A stretch of 64,000 bases of DNA from CAZSHB01 sp964606885 (lineage in GTDB: Bacteria; Babelota; Babeliae; Babelales; CAIQNR01), in contig CAZSHB010000004.1 of the NCBI GenBank assembly GCA_964606885.1, forward strand, positions 1 to 64,000. Reading direction: 5' to 3'. The translations under genes were made by a program, and so were the position numbers. Below, one piece after another: positions 20,106 through 27,063 of this stretch. Below the pieces are notes generated by a model, which saw only the letters and a program-made list of their open reading frames with translations, did no database searches and was not told the DNA's origin. Positions within the stretch are counted from its first letter, which is position 1, and each line of letters opens with the position of its first letter.

Positions 20106-20501
20106 ATGAAGCATATACTTTTTGGACTCATGGTAATCCAAACATCAACCAAACTTTACTGTAGCGCTCAAGCAATGATACATGCTGCAAATGCAGGAAT
20201 ATCTGCTGCAACTATCTTGTCTAACCTCAAAAACAATAAACCATCTACGTCTGCAAAAGTCTCCCACCCATGCCTGTACTGCTCAAGAATATTTACAAAA
20301 TTAAGCAGCTATGCTCTTCATCAAAAAGTACATCAACTAAAAAATATTCATACATGCAAAGACTGTGGCGCAAAGTATCGCAACGATAAACTTTTAATAA
20401 ATCATCAAGGTGGAATTGGCAAACAAGCACCATGTCCAGTCATCAAAAAAAAACTTGCGCCTCTTTTAGAGGCTGTAGCATTAGCGGCTCAATCGGATTA
20501 A
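20106..20501 (+). CDS. secreted C2H2 zinc-finger protein
   Basis: The 131-aa protein starts with a hydrophobic, signal-like segment (MKHILFGLMVIQTSTKLYCSA). It then has a classical eukaryotic-type C2H2 finger: C56-x2-C59-x12-H72-x3-H76, including the hydrophobic positions F63 and L71. A second finger-like unit follows (C84-x2-C87-x12-H100 with C110 as possible fourth ligand). Classical C2H2 fingers with the x12 spacing are rare in bacteria; the known Ros/MucR type has a shorter loop. It stands next to the RING/ankyrin operon on the same strand, so it may belong to the same host-directed set. No good ribosome binding site is seen before the ATG. Confidence 0.68.
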   Translation: MKHILFGLMVIQTSTKLYCSAQAMIHAANAGISAATILSNLKNNKPSTSAKVSHPCLYCSRIFTKLSSYALHQKVHQLKNIHTCKDCGAKYRNDKLLINHQGGIGKQAPCPVIKKKLAPLLEAVALAAQSD

Positions 20502-20584
20502 TCAGCTCCTCCTACAGTACCTGTCTTTATATGGCTTATTCCCGATGTAGATAAACTCAAACACACTAAACTATTGCCTTATAT

Positions 20585-20630
20585 CCCCACTATTTATTAT
20601 TATTTCAAATAGATAATATATAAATAGGGG
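20585..20630 (+). promoter_or_regulatory. hairpin masking the ribosome binding site of the RING/ankyrin operon
   Basis: An 18-bp imperfect stem can be drawn by eye. CCCC (20585-20588) pairs with GGGG (20627-20630). A two-base bulge follows, then TATTTAT (20591-20597) with ATAAATA (20620-20626), a one-base bulge, and TATTATT (20598-20604) with GATAATA (20612-20618). The loop is TCAAATA. The GGGG is the Shine-Dalgarno sequence, five bases from the ATG at 20636. If the hairpin is in the transcript it would block translation until melted or bound, as in RNA thermometers. It could instead be an operator. Confidence 0.5.
20596..20612 (+). repeat. 17-base shared upstream motif, copy 1
   Basis: ATTATTATTTCAAATAG lies 23 bases before the start codon of the first RING/ankyrin gene. 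The identical 17 bases occur at 41541-41557, 21 bases before the start of an unrelated secreted coiled-coil protein gene. Both are followed by AT-rich sequence and a GGGG ribosome binding site, so this is a candidate shared promoter or operator element. Confidence 0.55.
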
Positions 20631-20635
20631 TTAGA

Positions 20636-22147
20636 ATGAAAAAATTATTAGGCTTATGCGCATTACTCATACTTACTAACAGTACTACTTGGCCTGCTGA
20701 AACTGCAGTCCCCACTCAAGAAGAAGACATGTGTATCATTTGTTTTGATTCATATACGCCAGAAAATTGTACTGCCCACCAATCTGGTCCAAAAGTAACA
20801 ACGAGCTGTAATCATACTTTTCATAAAAATTGTCTCAATACATGGTTTACCACACAACCTGCTCGTACATGTCCTATGTGTGTACAACCTACATCAATAA
20901 CAACTATCATCCATGCAGTTATAAAAAATAATTTACCAATGGTTCAGCGATTAATCACTGCAGGCGATAATATAAATAAACAAAATGATTATGGTCATAC
21001 TGCTTTAATACTTGCAATCGGTCTCAATCGCATAGATATAGCTTACGCATTAATTGCTGCTGGTGCTGAATTAAATATACAGGACAATAATGGCCGTACT
21101 GCTTTAATGATCGCTAGTGTAAAAAATCATAGAGAAATAGTTCAAGCTTTAATTGCAGCAGGCGCTCAGCTCAATATACAAAGCAATAATGGTAATACTG
21201 CTTTATTATTTGCAACAAGAATGAATCATAATGAAATAGCTCAGGATTTAATTACTGCCGGTGCTAATGTAAACTTGCAAGATAATAATGAAGAAAGCAC
21301 ATTAATTCTTGCGGCATTTAACAATAACCTTACTATCGTTCAAGCTTTAATTACTACTGGTGCCAATCTTAATATAAAAAGTAAAAAAGGTGATACTGCA
21401 TTATTGTTAGCAATCACCAAAAATTACACTGCAATAGCTCACGCATTAATTGATGCGGGAGCTGATATTAATGCAAAAAGTATTGTTACAGGTGCAACAC
21501 CTTTAATGTTTGCAATCGATAGAAGAAATCCTACAATAGCCAAGGCATTAATTGATGCTGGTGCTAATGTAAATCTACAAGACAACAAAAAAATAACTGC
21601 CCTTATGGCAGCAACATTTAACCCCAATGCTAACGAAGCTATGCCTATAGTCAAGGCGCTCATTGATGCTGGTGCTAACGTAAATTTACAAAATTTTAAA
21701 GGCGATACCGCTCTCATATTTGCAATAAGAAACAATCGCCCTCATATAGTTCAATTTTTAATTACTGCTGGTGCTAATCTCAACCTACAAAACAATGCCG
21801 GCAATACCGCTCTCATGTTTGCAATAACAAACAATCAATTTTCTATAGCTCAAACTTTAATTACTGCTGGAGCTAATGTAAATACACAAAACAATAACGG
21901 TGATACCGCTCTCATGTTTGCCGTATATCAAAATAAAATGGTAATCGCTCAAGCTTTAATTAACGCAGGAGCTGATCTTAATATAAAAAATAAAAACGGT
22001 AACACTGCTCTTGATCAAGCACTTAAAAAAGGTAATACCAAGATAGCTCTCATGCTTATGACCGCAGGTGCCGTACCAACACCTACCGCATCTCCATCAT
22101 GGTTTGAGCAAGCTAAAAACAGTCTTTTGAAAAAAATTGGATATTAA
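20636..22147 (+). CDS. secreted RING-H2 finger plus 12 ankyrin repeats (candidate ubiquitin ligase effector)
   Basis: The 503-aa protein has a signal peptide (residues 1-21). A complete C3H2C3 RING finger follows: C33, C36, C58, H60, H63, C66, C79, C82. The E2-contacting features are present: hydrophobic I34, W70 and P80 of CPMC. About twelve ankyrin repeats fill residues 90-480 (consensus NGxTALMxAxxxNxxxIAQALIxAGAxxN). A short amphipathic tail, SWFEQAKNSLLKKIGY, closes the protein and resembles that of the third paralogue. RING domains recruit host E2-ubiquitin and ankyrin repeats bind target proteins, so a secreted host-directed E3 ligase is the natural reading. Export past the outer membrane is not explained by the sequence. 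First gene of a three-gene operon. Confidence 0.87.
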   Translation: MKKLLGLCALLILTNSTTWPAETAVPTQEEDMCIICFDSYTPENCTAHQSGPKVTTSCNHTFHKNCLNTWFTTQPARTCPMCVQPTSITTIIHAVIKNNLPMVQRLITAGDNINKQNDYGHTALILAIGLNRIDIAYALIAAGAELNIQDNNGRTALMIASVKNHREIVQALIAAGAQLNIQSNNGNTALLFATRMNHNEIAQDLITAGANVNLQDNNEESTLILAAFNNNLTIVQALITTGANLNIKSKKGDTALLLAITKNYTAIAHALIDAGADINAKSIVTGATPLMFAIDRRNPTIAKALIDAGANVNLQDNKKITALMAATFNPNANEAMPIVKALIDAGANVNLQNFKGDTALIFAIRNNRPHIVQFLITAGANLNLQNNAGNTALMFAITNNQFSIAQTLITAGANVNTQNNNGDTALMFAVYQNKMVIAQALINAGADLNIKNKNGNTALDQALKKGNTKIALMLMTAGAVPTPTASPSWFEQAKNSLLKKIGY

Positions 22148-22168
22148 GTAAAAACAAAGGGGGTTATC

Positions 22169-23212
22169 ATGAAAAAATTATTAGGCTTATGCACGCTCTT
22201 GATGCTCACCAGCAACACTACTTGGCCTGCTGGCGCTGCTGCACATACTCAAGAAGAACAAATAGAAGTAATATGCCCTATTTGTTATCAAGAATTAGCG
22301 CCTGGTGATGAAACATTTGTTAGTTGCGGATGTCCAAATAATACTTTTCACGATGCATGTATTACAACGTGGTTTACTACAAATAGACAAAACCCTAAAC
22401 GATGCCCTATGTGCAACCAACCAGGCGTGATCATTCTTAATCCTCTTATCTATGCAGCTATGTTTAATAGGCTTGATATGGTACAAAAATTAATTGCTGG
22501 TAATACTAATCTCAATACGCACACTGATAAAAACAATACGGCGTTAATGATCGCTGCAACTAACAACAGGAGCGAAGTTGCTCAAGCGTTAATTGCTGCT
22601 GGAGCAGATCTTAATGTACAAAATACTCATGGCAATACCGCCTTAATGATTGCTGCAAAAAATAATTTCTTTGATATTGCTCAAGCACTTATTACTGCAG
22701 GAGCTAACTTAAATCTACAAAATAAAAACAATAATACAGCCCTACTTATGGCATTAACCTTTAATTCACTTGAAATTGCTCAAGAATTAATTATTGCAGG
22801 CGCAGACCTTAACAAAAAAAATAATAATCAATACACGGCTCTTATGATTGCTGCAAAAAAAGGTTATTTCACTATTGCCAAAGCATTAGTAGGTTCAGGA
22901 GCTGATCTAAATGCAAAAAACAATACAGGCGATACTGCTTTAATTATCGCTATACATAACAAACATATTCAGCTAGCAGAACTATTACTTACTGCTGGAA
23001 CAAATACCAATACACAAAACAATAATAAAGAAACTGCGTTAATGCATGCCATAACACAAAATCAAACCGATCTTGTTCGTATATTACTTACAGTAGGTGC
23101 TAACCCTCATCTTACAACAACTCAAGGTACTACCGCTCTTGATTTTGCATGTACTAGAAACAATCCCGACATAATAGCCCTTATACAAGCCTCTATGGAG
23201 CAAAACAACTAA
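22169..23212 (+). CDS. secreted RING-variant plus 8 ankyrin repeats
   Basis: The 347-aa second paralogue shares the signal peptide almost exactly (MKKLLGLCTLLMLT.NTTWPA). Its RING region has C36, C39, C53, C55, H61, C64, C79, C82. The fourth ligand, histidine in its neighbours, is here a cysteine inside CGCPNNTFH with a three-residue insertion, giving a C4HC3 (RING-CH-like) pattern. W68 and P80 are kept. Eight ankyrin repeats follow (about residues 88-340), and the protein ends without the amphipathic tail found in the other two. GGGGG precedes the ATG; the gap to the first gene is 21 bases. A ubiquitin-ligase role is inferred as for its neighbours. Confidence 0.84.
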   Translation: MKKLLGLCTLLMLTSNTTWPAGAAAHTQEEQIEVICPICYQELAPGDETFVSCGCPNNTFHDACITTWFTTNRQNPKRCPMCNQPGVIILNPLIYAAMFNRLDMVQKLIAGNTNLNTHTDKNNTALMIAATNNRSEVAQALIAAGADLNVQNTHGNTALMIAAKNNFFDIAQALITAGANLNLQNKNNNTALLMALTFNSLEIAQELIIAGADLNKKNNNQYTALMIAAKKGYFTIAKALVGSGADLNAKNNTGDTALIIAIHNKHIQLAELLLTAGTNTNTQNNNKETALMHAITQNQTDLVRILLTVGANPHLTTTQGTTALDFACTRNNPDIIALIQASMEQNN

Positions 23213-23223
23213 AGGTAATAGTT

Positions 23224-24336
23224 ATGAAAAAGTTATTATGCTTATGCACGCTCTTGATACTCACAAGCAACACTACTTGGCCTGCTGCTACTTGTAATAC
23301 CACCAACTCTCAGGCTCCAACAAACGAAGATGAAGAGCTGTGTTCTATTTGCTTGGATACCTATACTCCAGAATATTGCACCCTAGAACAACATGGTCCA
23401 AAAGTACCAATTTCATGTAAACACATTTTCCATAAAAACTGTATTAACGAATGGTTTGCAACACAAGAGTCTGAAAAAACATGCCCCCTTTGTAAAGCAA
23501 GAGTGGTTACAGACACAGAAGCATTATTTACAGCCCTCAACAATAACAATCAAACACAAGCTTTATTATTGCTTGCTACTATAGATAACATCAATCTAAA
23601 AAATCGCTCTGGCTATACGCCGCTTATGGTAGCTGTAGAAAAAAACATGCTAGCAGTTATTGAAGCATTACTTACTGCTGGTGCTGACGTAAATATCCCA
23701 AGTACTCATGAAAGAAAAACTGCTTTAATGGACGCAGCAGTACTTGCCGACCCTACCATAACTCAACTATTACTAGCTGCTCATGCAAATCCAAACCTGC
23801 AACATGGCTATACAGAAAAAACAGCTCTTATGCTCGCAGTAACATCTCATCGTTTAGCAACAACGCAAGCATTACTTGCTGCAGGCGCTCAGATAAACCT
23901 GCAAGATGGCGATGGCTATACCGCTTTAATGGTAGCTGCAAAATACGCATACACAGACATTCTAAACTTCTTATTAACCAAAAACGCCAATTTTAATGTA
24001 CAGAATGCCGTAGGTGATACTGCACTTATGATAGCAACAAAAGAAAACTATCCTGATATTGCTCAAACGCTCATCGACAGAGGTGCTAAACTAAATATTC
24101 AAAATAGAAATGGCCTTACTGCGCTCATGATAGCTACTAACGAAAACAATCTAGTCATGGTTCAAACACTATTAGCTGCTCACGCTGATCCAAACATTAA
24201 AAACAGACAAGGCCACACCGCTCTTGCTCTTGCACTGCGCGGTAAAAAGAGCCATCCCATTATTGAGCTTCTGCGTGAACATACAGATTTAGAAAATCTC
24301 AGTTGGCTAGATCGTCTTAAAAATATACTCAATTAA
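23224..24336 (+). CDS. secreted RING-H2 finger plus 8 ankyrin repeats
   Basis: The third paralogue, 370 aa, has the same signal peptide type (MKKLLCLCTLLILTSNTTWPA). Its C3H2C3 RING finger consists of C40, C43, C65, H67, H70, C73, C87, C90, with E2-interface residues I42, W77 and P88. Eight ankyrin repeats follow (about residues 95-345), more diverged from one another than in the first gene. The tail SWLDRLKNILN resembles that of the first paralogue. It starts 11 bases after the second gene, so translation is probably coupled. The different repeat surfaces imply different targets for the three proteins. Confidence 0.86.
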   Translation: MKKLLCLCTLLILTSNTTWPAATCNTTNSQAPTNEDEELCSICLDTYTPEYCTLEQHGPKVPISCKHIFHKNCINEWFATQESEKTCPLCKARVVTDTEALFTALNNNNQTQALLLLATIDNINLKNRSGYTPLMVAVEKNMLAVIEALLTAGADVNIPSTHERKTALMDAAVLADPTITQLLLAAHANPNLQHGYTEKTALMLAVTSHRLATTQALLAAGAQINLQDGDGYTALMVAAKYAYTDILNFLLTKNANFNVQNAVGDTALMIATKENYPDIAQTLIDRGAKLNIQNRNGLTALMIATNENNLVMVQTLLAAHADPNIKNRQGHTALALALRGKKSHPIIELLREHTDLENLSWLDRLKNILN

Positions 24337-24383
24337 TCCAAAACTCTTGTTCGTAAAAGCATTAAACACTTTTAAGAAACTAA

Positions 24384-26189
24384 CTATTTTAAGTTCTTAA
24401 GCTGCAATAACTCAGTCACGGTGGTTGTTTGAGTTGCCTCTTTATCTGCACGGAATTTTACAAATCGTGGAAAGCGCAATGCAAGGCCCAACTGATCTTT
24501 AGTGCGACCGGCAGTATGCAGTGGAGAAAACGTAATTTCATCAGCAAGCACTTCACACACAATAACTGGATCAACCCACACTAACGGATGCAACTCTTTA
24601 GAACAGATCACATCCTTTGGCTGTTGCTTAACAGCATGTTTATCACACGTATGCTTTAGTTCAATCCACCCTTGGTCAGAAAGACCGGTCCCTATTTTTG
24701 CAACTGTTTGGTAACAATCAAGCTCCCGGTTATATACACCCACCAAAAAGGCACCGATCCCAAAATGTGCTCGCTTACCCCGTCCCGAGTAATACCCCAA
24801 GATCACCACATCTAACGTATCTTCTAATTTGTCAGATGCTTGATACTTCAATTTAATCCAATTAAAACTACGCTTGCCTGCCTGGTATAACGAGTCAGTT
24901 TTTTTAACCACCACTCCTTCAAGACCTGCCGCAATTTCTTGAATAAAATAATCTTCTAACTCTTTTGGTGTAGAAACTGGAACTTCTTCAATTACCTGCA
25001 GCGTTTGCTCACTACTCATATCATCACTTACAGGAGCAAAAAGACCCAGCTGCTGTGGCTTTGCTGCATGTACCGCTATTTTTTGATACTCGGTAAAAAT
25101 CTTTTTTAAAAGCATACGGCGTGTTTTTTGTTCTTCTTGCAACAAACTTTTACCGTCCAGGTACATGATATCAAACATATTAAGCTGTAATGGTAACTCA
25201 GAAACAAGCTCTTCTATGCCATGCTTACGTTTACGTTTAACCGTTTCCTGGAACGACAAATAAGTGTGTGTATTGGGATCGTAGACAATTGCTTCTCCAT
25301 CAACAATTAATGTCTTAACAGGTAACTGCTGACACACTGCAACAAGCTCAGGAAACATAGACGACATATCAATTAAATTTCTAGAAAAAAAATGAATAAC
25401 TGGATGCTTGCCCGTCTTATCTACATGCACTTGTAACCGAAAACCATCAAGTTTTGGTTGAGCTACACACGGACCAATTTTTTCTATAATTGCCTGCGCA
25501 CTTGGCAAACGTTCTGCCGCTGCAGGTCTAATAGGAATCCCCATATGAATATGCATCGTAGCCAAAGCCTGAGGGCCAGAAACTTTTAGCGTACGCGCAA
25601 TAAGACCAATATCGGCACAATTATTATACGCTTGCTCTAACACATCCCGAATACTTTTATCCCCCACCTGCATCCATGACAAAGCATCAAGAATAGTCAT
25701 GTCAGAAAAACCAAGACGCAACGTACCAAGAACCATACGGACCATATATTTTGCAGACAGAGCATCAGACACTGATAAAAGATCATATAATGCTTGAGCT
25801 TTTTGTTCTTGCGACCCAGCGCCACTGATTTTTTCTAGAGCAACTAATTTGTGATATACCTCATGCAACGTCAAACCGCTTTCGGCAACTTGGGTAGCAT
25901 GCGTAGCAATAACTAACCCAAGATCCCCCACACGTTGCATCTCTTGTTCAATCTGTTCATCAGACATCTTTACAACACGTGCAACTATTTTAAGCATATT
26001 TTTTTGGGCCACGCCAAACTGTGTACCAATATACGGCGGGTTTAAAACACCCAAAGAAATGTAACACAAATGTGCACTATCTTCAGGAGACGCTTGTTTA
26101 AAAAGATTCGCCAAACTTTCAGTCATAGCAAGACGGGAGCTTTGTCCCTCAATAATCTGGAACGCTTGAGCAACGGTACTAAATTTCAT
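24384..26189 (-). CDS. ATP-dependent DNA ligase (archaeal/eukaryal type)
   Basis: The 601-aa protein seals nicks by an AMP-enzyme intermediate. It has the N-terminal DNA-binding domain (about 1-200) and then the nucleotidyltransferase core with motif I KLDGFR (adenylated K246). Motif III-like LIVDGEAIVYD, motif IV LEGVVVKK and motif V WIKLK follow. The OB-fold domain comes last (GKRAHFGIGAFLVGVY). This long form with all three domains resembles archaeal Lig and eukaryotic ligase I rather than the short bacterial LigD or LigC types. The start at 26189 is chosen for its CGGAGAATAAGT ribosome binding site, rather than an upstream start at 26249. The ATG lies within the 3' end of pgsA, so the two are coupled. 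Confidence 0.9.
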   Translation of the reverse strand: MKFSTVAQAFQIIEGQSSRLAMTESLANLFKQASPEDSAHLCYISLGVLNPPYIGTQFGVAQKNMLKIVARVVKMSDEQIEQEMQRVGDLGLVIATHATQVAESGLTLHEVYHKLVALEKISGAGSQEQKAQALYDLLSVSDALSAKYMVRMVLGTLRLGFSDMTILDALSWMQVGDKSIRDVLEQAYNNCADIGLIARTLKVSGPQALATMHIHMGIPIRPAAAERLPSAQAIIEKIGPCVAQPKLDGFRLQVHVDKTGKHPVIHFFSRNLIDMSSMFPELVAVCQQLPVKTLIVDGEAIVYDPNTHTYLSFQETVKRKRKHGIEELVSELPLQLNMFDIMYLDGKSLLQEEQKTRRMLLKKIFTEYQKIAVHAAKPQQLGLFAPVSDDMSSEQTLQVIEEVPVSTPKELEDYFIQEIAAGLEGVVVKKTDSLYQAGKRSFNWIKLKYQASDKLEDTLDVVILGYYSGRGKRAHFGIGAFLVGVYNRELDCYQTVAKIGTGLSDQGWIELKHTCDKHAVKQQPKDVICSKELHPLVWVDPVIVCEVLADEITFSPLHTAGRTKDQLGLALRFPRFVKFRADKEATQTTTVTELLQLKNLK

Positions 26190-26191
26190 AC

Positions 26192-26770
26192 TTATTCTCC
26201 GTTTTTGGTAGCAGCAGTTACACGTTCTATAAACGTATAGACATACCAAGCACCTGACAACAGAGCAAAAAAGAGCATGCTATACAGACAGACATCAAGC
26301 ACAATACCCTGCTGATTAATTGGCTGCCCAATAACGAGAACTAAGTAGATATACTGTAAAAAAGATTTAACCTTCCCTGGCCATTGCACCCCTAGAGAAA
26401 AACCATGGCACGATGCCACATGACGCATGCTGGTAATTAAAATCTCACGGCACACTAAGATAATAGTCCAAAAAAAATAGACTCTGCCTAAAGAGGAGAG
26501 CGCAATAAAAAGGGGCAAGACAAGAAGTTTATCTGCCAACGGGTCGAGTATTCGGCCAAGTTCAGTTTCTTGCTTACGCCAGCGAGCTAGGTACCCGTCT
26601 AAGAAATCTGTCATGCAGACCAAAGTCAACAAACCGGCAATACCAATATTGATCCAGTACCATTGATGGGGAAAGATATAAAACACGAGAAAGGGAAAGA
26701 GAAAAGGGGAAACCACTAAACGAACGAGCGTTATAATGGTTGGGAGTGTAATGCGGAATTCTTTTTTCAT
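26192..26770 (-). CDS. pgsA: CDP-diacylglycerol-glycerol-3-phosphate 3-phosphatidyltransferase
   Basis: The membrane enzyme makes phosphatidylglycerol phosphate from CDP-diacylglycerol and glycerol 3-phosphate, the committed step to PG and cardiolipin. The CDP-alcohol phosphotransferase signature is complete: TDFLDGYLARWRKQETELGRILDPLADK (two DxxD halves of DGxxAR...GxxxDxxxD). Four to five hydrophobic helices surround it and the 192-aa length is normal. The ATG at 26770 gives the usual N terminus (MKKEFRITLPTIITLVRL); a longer TTG start at 26815 seems unlikely. It overlaps the DNA ligase gene downstream. Confidence 0.92.
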   Translation of the reverse strand: MKKEFRITLPTIITLVRLVVSPFLFPFLVFYIFPHQWYWINIGIAGLLTLVCMTDFLDGYLARWRKQETELGRILDPLADKLLVLPLFIALSSLGRVYFFWTIILVCREILITSMRHVASCHGFSLGVQWPGKVKSFLQYIYLVLVIGQPINQQGIVLDVCLYSMLFFALLSGAWYVYTFIERVTAATKNGE

Positions 26771-26837
26771 GATGAGTATTCGGAAACTTTTATGAGGGAC
26801 AAAAACCAGATGCAAGACTCATAACAGAGTAAACAGT

Positions 26838-26978
26838 CCAGCCTTCGCCTGCACTTGAAGTAAGTTTAATTTCTACGGCTAACATGCTTCGGCGGACAGA
26901 CTTCGATGGTTCTATTAAAATTAACTGTACTACCTTTGAAAGACTGGCCATGCCAGACGAAGCCTTGGCGAAGTCTGG
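26838..26978. repeat. 141-bp structured repeat, copy A, abutting tRNA-Met
   Basis: This copy runs from CCAGCC (26838) to the TGG (26976-26978) that is the complement of the tRNA-Met CCA end. It aligns without large gaps to copy B (28736-28876), which has the same length. Its end nearest the tRNA forms a hairpin: CCAGAC, GAA, GCC, TT, GGC, GAA, GTCTGG. Next to it lies a small hairpin CTGGC-CAT-GCCAG. CAGACTTCG further left can pair with the same CGAAGTCTG arm, so alternative folds exist. Differences from copy B are compensatory. Confidence 0.8.
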
Positions 26979-27052
26979 TGGCGGCGCAGGGACTCGAACC
27001 CCGGACCTTCGGATTATGATTCCGCTGCTCTAACCAGCTGAGCTACGCCGCC
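26976..27052 (-). tRNA. tRNA-Met (CAU), with encoded CCA
   Basis: The cloverleaf is readable on the minus strand. The acceptor stem is GGCGGCG/CGCCGCC (27046-27052 with 26980-26986). The D arm is GCTC/GAGC, the anticodon loop ATCATAA with anticodon CAT, and the T arm CGGGG/CCCTG with TTCGAGT loop. Discriminator A is at 26979 and CCA at 26976-26978. The closing pair of the anticodon stem is G/A. The sequence of the anticodon arm (GCGGAATCATAATCCG) resembles elongator Met; an Ile2 tRNA modified with lysidine cannot be fully excluded. Confidence 0.88.
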
Positions 27053-27063
27053 TTACCGTATTT

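Noticed and set aside
20900..24300. Regular repeats that might be taken for a CRISPR or satellite array
   Set aside because: The period is 99 bases (33 codons) and the units are in-frame ankyrin repeats. No CRISPR array was seen anywhere in the window.
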